From Corynebacterium sp. (lineage in GTDB: Bacteria > Actinomycetota > Actinomycetes > Mycobacteriales > Mycobacteriaceae): 16,997 nt of DNA. Positions 6,407 to 13,626 of the stretch are shown piece by piece. Location: positions 1-16,997 of the forward strand of contig NZ_JAPJNQ010000051.1 in the NCBI RefSeq assembly GCF_030826625.1. The letters run 5' to 3'. Below the pieces are notes generated by a model. It was not told where the DNA came from. It did no database searches and saw only the letters and a list, made by a program, of their open reading frames with translations. Position 1 is the first letter of the stretch. Each line of letters begins with the position of its first letter. The position numbers and the translations under genes were made by a program.

Positions 6407-7965
6407 TGGTCATCCTCCAAGTCCTTAACGATCTCGTCGATGGCGTCGCGAAGCTGAGATTGACGCATAACAATACTTTCAATCTCAGCATTGAGCTCTT
6501 TGATGTCAATGATCTCGCGAGTATCTTCAGGCTCAACGTAGGACGAAACCGAAAGATTATAGTCGTTTTCTGCAAGCTTGTCGTTTTCTACGCGGTAGGC
6601 ATAGTGATCAGATTCTTCACGATTGGCGATCGTTTCCAGGATCGTGTTCTGGCTTTGCTCGGTGAGCTTATTCTTATTGCCGACGCGCTCAAACTGCTTG
6701 GAAGCATCAATGAAAAGAACATCGTTCGTGGTCTTCGATTTCTTCAGCACAATGATGCACGTACCGATCGTCGTCCCGAAGAACAAATCCGGCGGCAACT
6801 GAATCACAGTATCGACATAGTTGTTGTCTACGAGGTACTTCCGGATCTTCTGCTCCGCTCCCCCGCGGTACAGCACACCGGGGAATTCAACGATGGCTGC
6901 GGTACCGTTTTCCGCAAGCCAACTAAGAATATGCATGGTGAAGGCAAGATCAGCCTTCGACTTCGGCGCCAGCACACCAGCCGGAGAATAACGCGGATCA
7001 TTAATCAGAACCGGATTATTATCGCCTTCCCATTTAATGGAATAAGGCGGGTTGGAAACAATCGCTTCAAAAGGCTCATCGCTCCAGTGCTGCGGTTCCA
7101 CCAAAGTATCGCCGAGCGCCAAGTGGAATTTGTCATAGCTTACACCATGCAAGAACATGTTGATGCGGGCGAGGTTGAACGTCGTCAAGTTAATCTCTTG
7201 GCCATAGTAGCCATCGGTCACACCGCCCTCACCCAACACCTTGCGAAACTTCAACAGCAATGAGCCAGAGCCGACCGCTGGGTCATACACCCGACTCACA
7301 CGTTGCTTGCCCTGCACAGTGATGCGGGCCAGCAGCTCCGAAACCTCCTGCGGGGTGTAATATTCGCCGCCCGATTTACCTGCCTGGGAAGCATACATCT
7401 GCATGAGATATTCATAGGCGTCACCGAAAAGATCGATCGTGTTCTCAGTGAAGCCCTGGTTGAGCGGCAAATCACCGATAGCATAGAGCAACTTCGCCAG
7501 CTTCTCATTACGCTTAGCCACCGTGCCGCCAAGCTTGGCGCTGTTGACGTCGACGTCGTCGAAAAGCCCCTTGATGTCTTCCTCACTGTCGGTGCCAATC
7601 GCAGAACCCTCAATCCCCTTGAACACCTTCTCCAGGGTTTCGTTGAGGTTCTCGTCGTTATGCGCCCGGTCACGCACGTTATGGAACAGCTGCGAAGGAA
7701 GGATGAAAAAGCCGCGCTCTTTGACGGTTATCTCGCGGCCGAACTCCGCTTCCTCATCCGCCAGCTGAGCATAGTCAAAGCTCTCATCACCCGCTGCGCG
7801 TTCCTCGCGGTTAATGTGATCACGTAAGTTCTCCGAGATGAAGCGGTAGAAAAGCATCCCGAGAACATAAGACTTGAAATCCCAGCCGTCGACACTGCCC
7901 CGCAAATCATTTGCGATGCGCCAAATAGTTTTATGCAGCTCTGCGCGCTCAGAATTCTTCGCCAC
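6403..7965 (-). CDS. hsdM: Type I restriction-modification methyltransferase subunit M (HsdM)
   Basis: The N6-adenine DNA methyltransferase subunit, 520 aa, the same length as EcoR124I HsdM (from memory); it works with HsdS as an M2S1 modification enzyme and with HsdR for restriction. An N-terminal helical HsdM_N domain (about 8-140, with WDFKSYVLGMLFYRFISE) precedes the Rossmann methyltransferase. That domain shows the AdoMet-binding motif DPAVGSGSLL (from D228) and the catalytic NPPY (305-308). GGEYYTP just before it is typical of the family. Start is GTG 7965 with GAGGG (7970-7974) four nt upstream. It is the first gene of the leftward hsdM-hsdS unit; the intergenic space to gabT (7966-8166) should contain its promoter, but I see no convincing -35/-10 pair. 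Intact, no missing motif. Confidence 0.96.
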   Translation of the reverse strand: MAKNSERAELHKTIWRIANDLRGSVDGWDFKSYVLGMLFYRFISENLRDHINREERAAGDESFDYAQLADEEAEFGREITVKERGFFILPSQLFHNVRDRAHNDENLNETLEKVFKGIEGSAIGTDSEEDIKGLFDDVDVNSAKLGGTVAKRNEKLAKLLYAIGDLPLNQGFTENTIDLFGDAYEYLMQMYASQAGKSGGEYYTPQEVSELLARITVQGKQRVSRVYDPAVGSGSLLLKFRKVLGEGGVTDGYYGQEINLTTFNLARINMFLHGVSYDKFHLALGDTLVEPQHWSDEPFEAIVSNPPYSIKWEGDNNPVLINDPRYSPAGVLAPKSKADLAFTMHILSWLAENGTAAIVEFPGVLYRGGAEQKIRKYLVDNNYVDTVIQLPPDLFFGTTIGTCIIVLKKSKTTNDVLFIDASKQFERVGNKNKLTEQSQNTILETIANREESDHYAYRVENDKLAENDYNLSVSSYVEPEDTREIIDIKELNAEIESIVMRQSQLRDAIDEIVKDLEDDQ

Positions 7966-8157
7966 GGTGCCCTCGTCATTTCTATGCTGATCATGCGGTG
8001 AATCGTCTGCACCAGTCTAGGTTTAGCGTGGCAAGATTTGGGGGTGGCGCGACGGGGAGGCCTGTTTCACCAGCATGATGATCGCGCCCGGCAACGTCAA
8101 ATCCGCCATGGTTATGCACTGTAGAGAATTGAAAGCTAAAAATTCGCCACCACGGAC

Positions 8158-8199
8158 CTAGATTTTGTGACCGAAACTCTAGATTTTGTGACAGAAACT
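8158..8199 (+). repeat. Two perfect-period 21-bp tandem repeats upstream of gabT
   Basis: The 21-base units 8158-8178 and 8179-8199 abut and differ at a single base (8172 C, 8193 A). Each holds CTAGATTTTGTGAC followed by GAAACT. Twenty-one bp is two helical turns, so a protein binding both would sit on one DNA face. A GATAAT hexamer (8203-8208) follows immediately. Alternatively the repeat is coding (VTETLDF VTETTDN) if translation begins at GTG 8167. I favour a regulatory site because GabT homologues normally begin near 8263. Confidence 0.6.
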
Positions 8200-8202
8200 A
8201 CA

Positions 8203-8208
8203 GATAAT
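8203..8208 (+). promoter_or_regulatory. Candidate -10 element of gabT
   Basis: GATAAT lies 55 nt before ATG 8263 and directly after the 21-bp tandem repeats, which would then overlap the -35 region. No good -35 hexamer is seen, consistent with activator dependence or the weak -35 of corynebacterial promoters. Pattern-based guess. Confidence 0.25.
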
Positions 8209-8262
8209 GTAGTGGACAGCACTTCATACGCCACCCAATTCGCAGAACAGGATGTGATCACG

Positions 8263-9588
8263 ATGAAAGACCTCACCTACCGCATCGAACAGAAAATCTC
8301 CATTAACACCGAACTCCCCGGCCCGAATAGCGCAAAGCTTCTGGAACGCCGTAATGCTGCCCTACCGACTTCGGTGAGCGCCGTGCTGCCTGGTTTCGTC
8401 GTGGACGGCGACGGAGGAATTCTTGTCGACGCCGACGGCAACCAGTTCTGCGACTTGGCTTCCGGAATCGCGGTGACCTCCGCCGGAGCCTCCAACCCAC
8501 GCGTCGTCAAGGCCGTCCAGGACGCCGCGGCTCGGTTCACTCACACCGCGTTTATGATCTCGCCGTATGAGTCTTATGTTGCATTGGCAGAAAAACTGAA
8601 CGAACTTAGCCCAGGTGACCACGATAAACGCACCGTTTTGATGAACAGCGGTGCCGAAGCCGTGGAAAACGCGGTGAAGATTGCGCGCCACTACACCAAA
8701 AAGAATGGTGTCGCCGTGTTTGACTACGCCTTCCACGGTCGCACCAACTTGACCATGGCCATGACCGCGAAAGAAAACCCGTATAAGGCCGGGTTTGGGC
8801 CGTTCGCTGGTGATGTGCACCGCGTGCCGATGTCCTACCCACTGCGCGATGGTTTGTCTGGCGCCGAAGCTGCCGAGCGTGCGATCACAGAATTGGAGAG
8901 CGTCGGCGCCGAGAATTTAGCATGCCTAGTCATCGAGCCGATTCAAGGCGAAGGTGGCTTCATCGTGCCTGCCGATGGATTCTTGCCGCGCATCGTCGAC
9001 TGGTGCCGGGCCAATGACGTGGTGTTTATCGCCGATGAAATCCAGGCTGGCATCATGCGCACGGGCACGTGGTTCGCCAGCGAACACGAAGGCATCGTGC
9101 CAGACCTGATCACGATGGCGAAAGGCATTGGCAACGGCATGCCGATTTCTGCGGTCACCGGGCGTGCGGAGATCATGAACGCGCCGCAACCAGGCGGTAT
9201 CGGTGGCACCTATGGTGGAAACCCGGTCGCGTGTGCCGCTGCACTTGCGACGTTGGAAGAAATGGAAGCAGAAAAACTCGGCGAGCGTGCCACGGAAATT
9301 GGCAAGATCGTTCGCGAGGAACTCGCCGAGATCACCAAGCACCCACGCGTAGCCGAATTACGTGGGCGCGGGGCCATGGTGGCAGTTGAGTTCGTTGACG
9401 CCGAGGGCAACCCGGACAAAGAACTGACCGGTGCCATCGTGCAAGCGGTTCAGTCCGAGGGCGTGCTGGCGCTGAGCTGCGGGCAGAACGGCAATGTGAT
9501 TCGCTTCTTGCCGTCGCTAGTAATCCCGGAGGCTTTGTTGCGTGAAGGCTTACAAACCATCGTGCACCACTTCAAACAGTTGGTTTAG
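8263..9588 (+). CDS. gabT: 4-aminobutyrate aminotransferase (class III, PLP-dependent)
   Basis: Transfers the amino group of 4-aminobutyrate to 2-oxoglutarate, yielding succinate semialdehyde and glutamate, in GABA or polyamine breakdown in the cytosol. From ATG 8263 the product is 441 aa, a normal GabT length. The N-terminal ELPGPNS and the FCDLASGIAVTSAG segment are GabT-like. PLP-site motifs are the NSGAEAVENAVKIAR helix, FIADEIQAG (D258 for the pyridine nitrogen) and TMAKGIGNGMP with the Schiff-base lysine K287, then GGTYGGNPVACAAA. An in-frame GTG at 8167 would add 32 Thr/Asp-rich residues encoded partly by the tandem repeats; AGGA about 10 nt before 8263 favours the shorter form. No gabD or gabP is adjacent, so it stands alone here. 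The exact substrate could be another omega-amino acid. Confidence 0.88.
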   Translation: MKDLTYRIEQKISINTELPGPNSAKLLERRNAALPTSVSAVLPGFVVDGDGGILVDADGNQFCDLASGIAVTSAGASNPRVVKAVQDAAARFTHTAFMISPYESYVALAEKLNELSPGDHDKRTVLMNSGAEAVENAVKIARHYTKKNGVAVFDYAFHGRTNLTMAMTAKENPYKAGFGPFAGDVHRVPMSYPLRDGLSGAEAAERAITELESVGAENLACLVIEPIQGEGGFIVPADGFLPRIVDWCRANDVVFIADEIQAGIMRTGTWFASEHEGIVPDLITMAKGIGNGMPISAVTGRAEIMNAPQPGGIGGTYGGNPVACAAALATLEEMEAEKLGERATEIGKIVREELAEITKHPRVAELRGRGAMVAVEFVDAEGNPDKELTGAIVQAVQSEGVLALSCGQNGNVIRFLPSLVIPEALLREGLQTIVHHFKQLV

Positions 9589-9824
9589 CAATACTCAGAG
9601 CAGGCTGACGCTAATAAAATCAATGTTTTGTGGCATTAAGTGCTAGATTTCCAGTAGTAAACAAAAATCCCAGGAAAATCTCCCTCAACTCCATACAGAG
9701 CTAAGGGAGATTTCAATCTGCATTGAGATTTCTAGCTTGTGAAAACTAGCAATTCTCGACTCCATCAAAACGGGCATTTACGAAAGTCGCGGCTGCACGA
9801 AAACCCGATCCCGGAGCTGACGTT
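9589..9824. other. AT-rich gene-poor interval after gabT
   Basis: Apart from the hairpin at 9676-9713 I find nothing codable here. Stops are frequent in all frames, and the short frames present lack start signals and recognisable sequence. Composition is more AT-rich than the flanking metabolic genes. Confidence 0.5.
9676..9713. terminator. Hairpin between convergent gabT and a small leftward gene, probable bidirectional terminator
   Basis: Perfect 10-bp arms AAATCTCCCT (9676-9685) and AGGGAGATTT (9704-9713) with an 18-nt loop. The arms begin with A-rich and end with T-rich sequence, so each transcript ends its stem in U residues. On the minus strand a further T-rich stretch follows. It lies 88 nt after the gabT stop and is placed to stop convergent transcription. 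The long loop and short U tract make it an imperfect intrinsic terminator. Confidence 0.5.
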
Positions 9825-9962
9825 TCAGGTTTCCAGATATTCCATGTTAGGTGATTTTTCCGGGGTAGAGGTGAGAAAACTTTCAAAAATGGCCAATGCC
9901 TCCAGCAGAACCTCTGTTTCATGATCTTTGTCATGACTTCCATCAAATGGAGGGGAAGTCAT
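9825..9962 (-). CDS. Small unknown reading frame (45 aa), possibly the shifted C-terminus of the upstream gene
   Basis: A minus-strand frame of 45 codons beginning MTSPPFDGSHDKDHETEV and ending NMEYLET. It is rich in acidic residues with an amphipathic-looking stretch (EVLLEALAIFESFL). The ATG lies inside the last codons of the 79-aa gene, in the frame displaced by one base, and no Shine-Dalgarno precedes it. The residue composition looks like genuine protein, better than the other two frames here. It could be a separate overlapping gene or the C-terminal part of a roughly 120-aa protein interrupted by a one-base shift. I do not recognise the family. Confidence 0.3.
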   Translation of the reverse strand: MTSPPFDGSHDKDHETEVLLEALAIFESFLTSTPEKSPNMEYLET

Positions 9963-10182
9963 ACCATTGACGCACTAACTTTCCATCATGCCGATGGGGG
10001 GAATGGAGATCAAAATAATGCCAAATCTCACCCTTAAATTGCTCATATGGTCCTTGATATTCCTGCACACCAAAATTGTGCAAAATAATATCTCCATTTT
10101 GGATATCGCTGAAAATTAAATTTTTGAGCACTTTTGCCAAGTAATCCATCTTCCGGGGATCACTTGCTTCTACAATATCCAT
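9943..10182 (-). CDS. Small hypothetical protein (79 aa), possibly frameshifted
   Basis: I do not recognise a family. The product is a soluble, mixed-charge protein of 79 aa with no signal peptide or membrane segment. The segment QNGDIILHNFGVQEY and the aromatic, His-rich part EIWHYFDLHSPHRHDG are its most distinctive pieces. ATG 10182 is chosen because AGG with a GGTAGG context lies 5 nt upstream; GTG 10188 is also in frame, and a TAG stop lies directly above it. It lies in AT-rich DNA, downstream of and codirectional with the amidohydrolase gene but separated from it by 111 bp, and convergent with gabT. Codon and base use unlike its neighbours suggest acquired DNA. The reading frame seems to continue in the next frame after residue 74 (see the 45-aa frame), so it may be a broken gene. 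Confidence 0.5.
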   Translation of the reverse strand: MDIVEASDPRKMDYLAKVLKNLIFSDIQNGDIILHNFGVQEYQGPYEQFKGEIWHYFDLHSPHRHDGKLVRQWYDFPSI

Positions 10183-10293
10183 GGTCACCTACCTATAAAT
10201 GCTTCAGAGATAAGCCTACATCTGCTTCGTGATTTGTGTAACTCTTTTTCTTTAAAAGCTCACAATTCACCTTTTCCAGATTGAGAATCCAGG

Positions 10294-11937
10294 CTAAACC
10301 TCCTGTAAACCACCGTGCACGAACTCGCCGCCCACCATCGTCGCCACAACCTCGATGTCACTGATTACGTCCGGATCCACCTCGCGGGGGTCGTCGGCAA
10401 GCACCACCAAGTCTGCTAACTGCCCCGGCGCGATCTGCCCTTTGCGGCCAGCCCAACCGGTGGCTGCCGCCGAACCCGCAGTATAGGCATAGAGCGCGTC
10501 GTCGACCGTGATGATTTCTGCTGGGCCGAATTCTTCGCCGTTTTCGGTTTTCCGCTGCACGAATGCCTGGATCACTTTGAGTGGTTCGCCATCGGCAACC
10601 GGGCGGTCCGAGCTTCCCGGCAAGATCATTCCCGCCTCCAGCAAACGCTTGGCAGGGTAGGCCAGTTTCGTGCGGTCTTCGCCGAGCATCTCTGCCATGA
10701 TGCCGCCGAATTCCGGAATGAAGCGCGGCTGCGGGGCAACGACGATGTTGTTTTTCGCTAGGCGCTCGATCTGGTCGGTACGCACTACCCCGCCGTGTTC
10801 GATGCGGTGCGGCATTTCCGGTGCGCCGTATTTTTCGGTGGCTTCTTCGATGATGTCGAGTGCCAAATCTACCGCGGCATCACCGATCGCGTGCAGTGCC
10901 AGCGACCAACCGTTTCCAGCAGCCTTGATGGCTTGGTCACGCATATCTTCCGGGTCGCCCTGCAAATAGCCCTTGCGGTGTGAGCAACCACAATAGGCTT
11001 CTGTCATCGCCGCGGTGGTACCCAACAGCGAGCCATCGGTAAACAGCTTCACCGGCCCGATCTGCAGGTGCTCGTCGCCAAGCCCCGTGCGGATGCCCGC
11101 ATCCAGGCCGTGGCCTTCCGGATCATCAGCGTGCCCATCGAGCGGGTGGAGTACGTCGCTGGTGATCATCGCTTGCGTACGGGCCAGCAGGTCACCGGCG
11201 GCCGCCGCTTGCTGGTACGCGGCCATTTCGCGCGGGCTGTGGCCGATCCAGCCACCAGCGATTCCGGCATCAGTCACCGAAGTCAGGCCTTCTTCTACAT
11301 AACGACGGTGTGCCAGCTGCAGCGCGTAGGCGAGCTCGTCGACAGATTCCGGGCTGAGCTGATCGTTAATTGCGCGCATGGCGTTTTCTTCCAGCAGGCC
11401 GGTCGGGTTGCCGTCGTCGTCAAGCACCACCTGGCCGCCTTCAGGCTGCTCCGGGTCATCAATGTTGATGCCGCCTGCTTTCAGGCCCGCGGTGTTGACC
11501 GTCATGCTGTGGCCAGAATTGTGCTTGATGGCTAGTTTGCGGTTGTTGGTGGCTCGGTCCAGCTCGGCGATGTCCAGCTCTTCCCCACCCATTTTCGACG
11601 GGCGGAAATTCGAAGCAATCAGCCACTCCTGGTCTGGACGATCCTTTTCTGCCTGGGCCAAGGTGTCATACACATCCTGTGCGCTGTGGCAATCACTCAG
11701 GTCAATCTCTGCCAGCGTCAGGCCAAACCACACCGAGTGGCAGTGCGCATCGTTAAAGCCCGGCGCGATAAACGCATTGTTGGCATCGAAGCGACGGCGC
11801 GCACCCAGCTGATGGGCCTGGACCTCATCGAGGATGAAAAACCGGCCGCCGACAATGCCGACTGCGCTTGCCGACGGATTCTCGCGGTCGCCAGTCCAGA
11901 TACGGGCATTAGTAATGAGGGTGTCGAGCAAAGCCAT
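10294..11937 (-). CDS. Amidohydrolase family 3 protein (YtcJ/NfdA-like metal-dependent hydrolase)
   Basis: A 547-aa cytosolic metal-dependent hydrolase of the Amidohydrolase_3 group, which cleaves C-N bonds of small amides or N-formyl compounds; the substrate is unknown. It has the N-terminal beta-sandwich segment (LITNARIWTGD), then the metal-binding HxH in GFNDAHCHS (H65, H67). The KLFTDGSL motif, LALHAIGDAA and HRIEHGG give the further metal ligands, and GSSDRPV the catalytic aspartate. The C-terminal part returns to the sandwich domain (IAPGQLADLVVLADDP). All expected residues are present. ATG 11937 is preceded by AAAGGA (11947-11952) at 9 nt. It starts 24 nt after the acyl-CoA ligase-like gene and is very likely co-transcribed with it. 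Imidazolonepropionase or a cytosine deaminase-type function is less likely from the motif spacing. Confidence 0.88.
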   Translation of the reverse strand: MALLDTLITNARIWTGDRENPSASAVGIVGGRFFILDEVQAHQLGARRRFDANNAFIAPGFNDAHCHSVWFGLTLAEIDLSDCHSAQDVYDTLAQAEKDRPDQEWLIASNFRPSKMGGEELDIAELDRATNNRKLAIKHNSGHSMTVNTAGLKAGGINIDDPEQPEGGQVVLDDDGNPTGLLEENAMRAINDQLSPESVDELAYALQLAHRRYVEEGLTSVTDAGIAGGWIGHSPREMAAYQQAAAAGDLLARTQAMITSDVLHPLDGHADDPEGHGLDAGIRTGLGDEHLQIGPVKLFTDGSLLGTTAAMTEAYCGCSHRKGYLQGDPEDMRDQAIKAAGNGWSLALHAIGDAAVDLALDIIEEATEKYGAPEMPHRIEHGGVVRTDQIERLAKNNIVVAPQPRFIPEFGGIMAEMLGEDRTKLAYPAKRLLEAGMILPGSSDRPVADGEPLKVIQAFVQRKTENGEEFGPAEIITVDDALYAYTAGSAAATGWAGRKGQIAPGQLADLVVLADDPREVDPDVISDIEVVATMVGGEFVHGGLQEV

Positions 11938-11961
11938 GATGGTGTTTCCTTTCAGTTCTTC

Positions 11962-13587
11962 TCAGCGTTCAGCCTCAGCCACAGGGAGGTTCCGCAGCTC
12001 CTTACGCAGGATCTTTCCGGTGCTTGATTTCGGAATCACATCAATGAACTCCATCATGCGGATTTTTTTGTATGGTGTCACGCGCTGGGCCACCCATTCT
12101 AATAAAGCCTCGGCACTAACAGCTGGATCAGCAGCATCAACCCCCTGCTGCAGCACCACGAACGCGCGCGGCAGCTCTTCCCCATCAGATTCACGCCGGT
12201 GCCCGACTATTGCGGCATCGGCGATGGCCTCATGCGTCATCAACAGCGCCTCCAATTCCGCAGGCGCAACCTGATAGCCCTTATACTTGATCAATTCTTT
12301 CAAGCGATCAACCACGTAAACGTTGCCGCGGTGATCCAAGTTTGCGATATCACCGGTGCGCAGCCAGCCGTCGTCAAGCATGATCCTGTGGGTCGCTGCA
12401 TCATTGTTGAGATACCCCAGCATCACTTGTGGGCCACGCACCCACAACTCGCCGTCGGCCGAACGCTGCCCGGCACGCGCTGGCAGTGGAATTTCCTCGA
12501 AAGCGGCAGAGCTAACGTCTACCACCTTGATCTCCGTATTAGCTACCGGCACCCCGATGGAATCCAATGGGGTCACGCCGATATCACCGACGTTTGTGAC
12601 CGGGCTGGTTTCGGTCATACCAAACCCCTGAATAACGTTGACCCCCAAGCGATCAGCAACGGCGCGCGCTAACTCACCATCCAGGGAGGCCGCCCCGGAG
12701 AGCACAGTTTCTAAAGCGCTGATATCAAAATCAGCAACCAACGGATGCTTAGCTAACGCCACAGCAATCGGCGGAGCGATAAAAGTAAAAGTCACCCCAT
12801 ACTTTTGGTGCGCGGCCAAGAAACTTCCCAATTCAAACTTCGGCATGGCCACGATGTGCGAACGTAAACGCAAACCAACGTTCAACAACACATTCATGCC
12901 ATATATATGCGAAAACGGCAGCACGCACATAAGCACAGAATCGCGGTGCACCCCGTTAGCCTGTAGCCGCGCGCTCATCTGCACAATATTCGCCACCAAG
13001 TTCCGGTGGCTAAGACGCACGCCCTTCGGAAGCCCCGTGGTTCCTGAAGAATAAGGCAGCGCAGCCACATGCGTGGCAGGATCAATATCAAGATCCGGCG
13101 GGGCGTACCCTGCAGCCACGAGAGCCTGCACACCGGTGTTCTCATCAGTAAGATCCACAATGTTCTGAGCAACGATTCCAGCCTCTTTGGCTCCGGCAAA
13201 GCCGGCTTGCCCCAGCATGCTGGTGGTGAACAAGTAGCTCGCAGCAGAATCTTTGAGCTGCTGCGCAATATCCGCGGTGTTCAACAGTGCGCCCAACGTG
13301 GTTACGCTCGCCCCGGCGCGCAAACTTCCGTGGAATGCCACGGCAAAAGCAAGACTATTCGGGCAGTGCAGCCCAATAACATCTCCCGGTTTTATTCCCC
13401 GGTGCGTGAGCGCACCAGCAAATGCGTCGACAAGCGCTTTGAGTTCCGCGTAGGTGGTTGTGGAACCGGTCGCATCATCGGTGATAGCGATGTGGTCACG
13501 AACTTCATCGGCGAGGTTGCCAAACAACACGTCGTAGACAGTGCTATTCGGGATTTCCAGATCTGGTTGTGCACTGTAAATTGGCAT
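11962..13587 (-). CDS. Acyl-CoA ligase (4-coumarate-CoA ligase-like AMP-forming enzyme)
   Basis: A 541-aa adenylate-forming enzyme of the ANL superfamily: it activates a carboxylate with ATP and joins it to coenzyme A. The core motifs are in order: A3 PYSSGTTGLPKGV (178-190), the PFSHIYGMN segment (224-232) typical of 4-coumarate-CoA ligases, A5 GFGMTETSP (321-329), A7 WLRTGD, A8 VDRLKELIKYKGYQV and A10 PKSSTGK with the catalytic lysine K525. Full length, no truncation. ATG 13587 has only a weak AGAAGA ahead. It lies 39 bp downstream of the TRIC gene and 24 bp upstream of the amidohydrolase, so all three may share a message. The substrate (aryl, medium-chain or other acid) cannot be told from sequence; the pairing with an amidohydrolase hints at amide release followed by CoA activation, which is inference. 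Confidence 0.88.
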   Translation of the reverse strand: MPIYSAQPDLEIPNSTVYDVLFGNLADEVRDHIAITDDATGSTTTYAELKALVDAFAGALTHRGIKPGDVIGLHCPNSLAFAVAFHGSLRAGASVTTLGALLNTADIAQQLKDSAASYLFTTSMLGQAGFAGAKEAGIVAQNIVDLTDENTGVQALVAAGYAPPDLDIDPATHVAALPYSSGTTGLPKGVRLSHRNLVANIVQMSARLQANGVHRDSVLMCVLPFSHIYGMNVLLNVGLRLRSHIVAMPKFELGSFLAAHQKYGVTFTFIAPPIAVALAKHPLVADFDISALETVLSGAASLDGELARAVADRLGVNVIQGFGMTETSPVTNVGDIGVTPLDSIGVPVANTEIKVVDVSSAAFEEIPLPARAGQRSADGELWVRGPQVMLGYLNNDAATHRIMLDDGWLRTGDIANLDHRGNVYVVDRLKELIKYKGYQVAPAELEALLMTHEAIADAAIVGHRRESDGEELPRAFVVLQQGVDAADPAVSAEALLEWVAQRVTPYKKIRMMEFIDVIPKSSTGKILRKELRNLPVAEAER

Positions 13588-13626
13588 GTCTTCTAAGTTT
13601 TAAGCTTTCTTAACCCTAAGCTATTT

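Noticed and set aside
6460..7263. Plus-strand frame of 267 codons opposite hsdM
   Set aside because: Antisense shadow of the methyltransferase gene, which has its full motif set on the other strand; no ribosome binding site or domain is seen.
8163..8191. GlxR/CRP-type operator in the gabT repeats
   Set aside because: Each repeat has a TGTGA half-site, but the opposing TCACA half is missing at the proper distance.
9739..9924. Plus-strand frame of 61 codons after gabT
   Set aside because: Lies past the hairpin without a convincing ribosome site. The translation is low-complexity and unlike any family, and the minus strand gives better protein-like sequence.
9746..9946. Minus-strand 66-codon frame beginning MMEVMTKIMKQ
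   Set aside because: Composition is odd (Trp/Lys/Pro-rich) and it competes with the more protein-like 45-aa frame in the same stretch; no Shine-Dalgarno.
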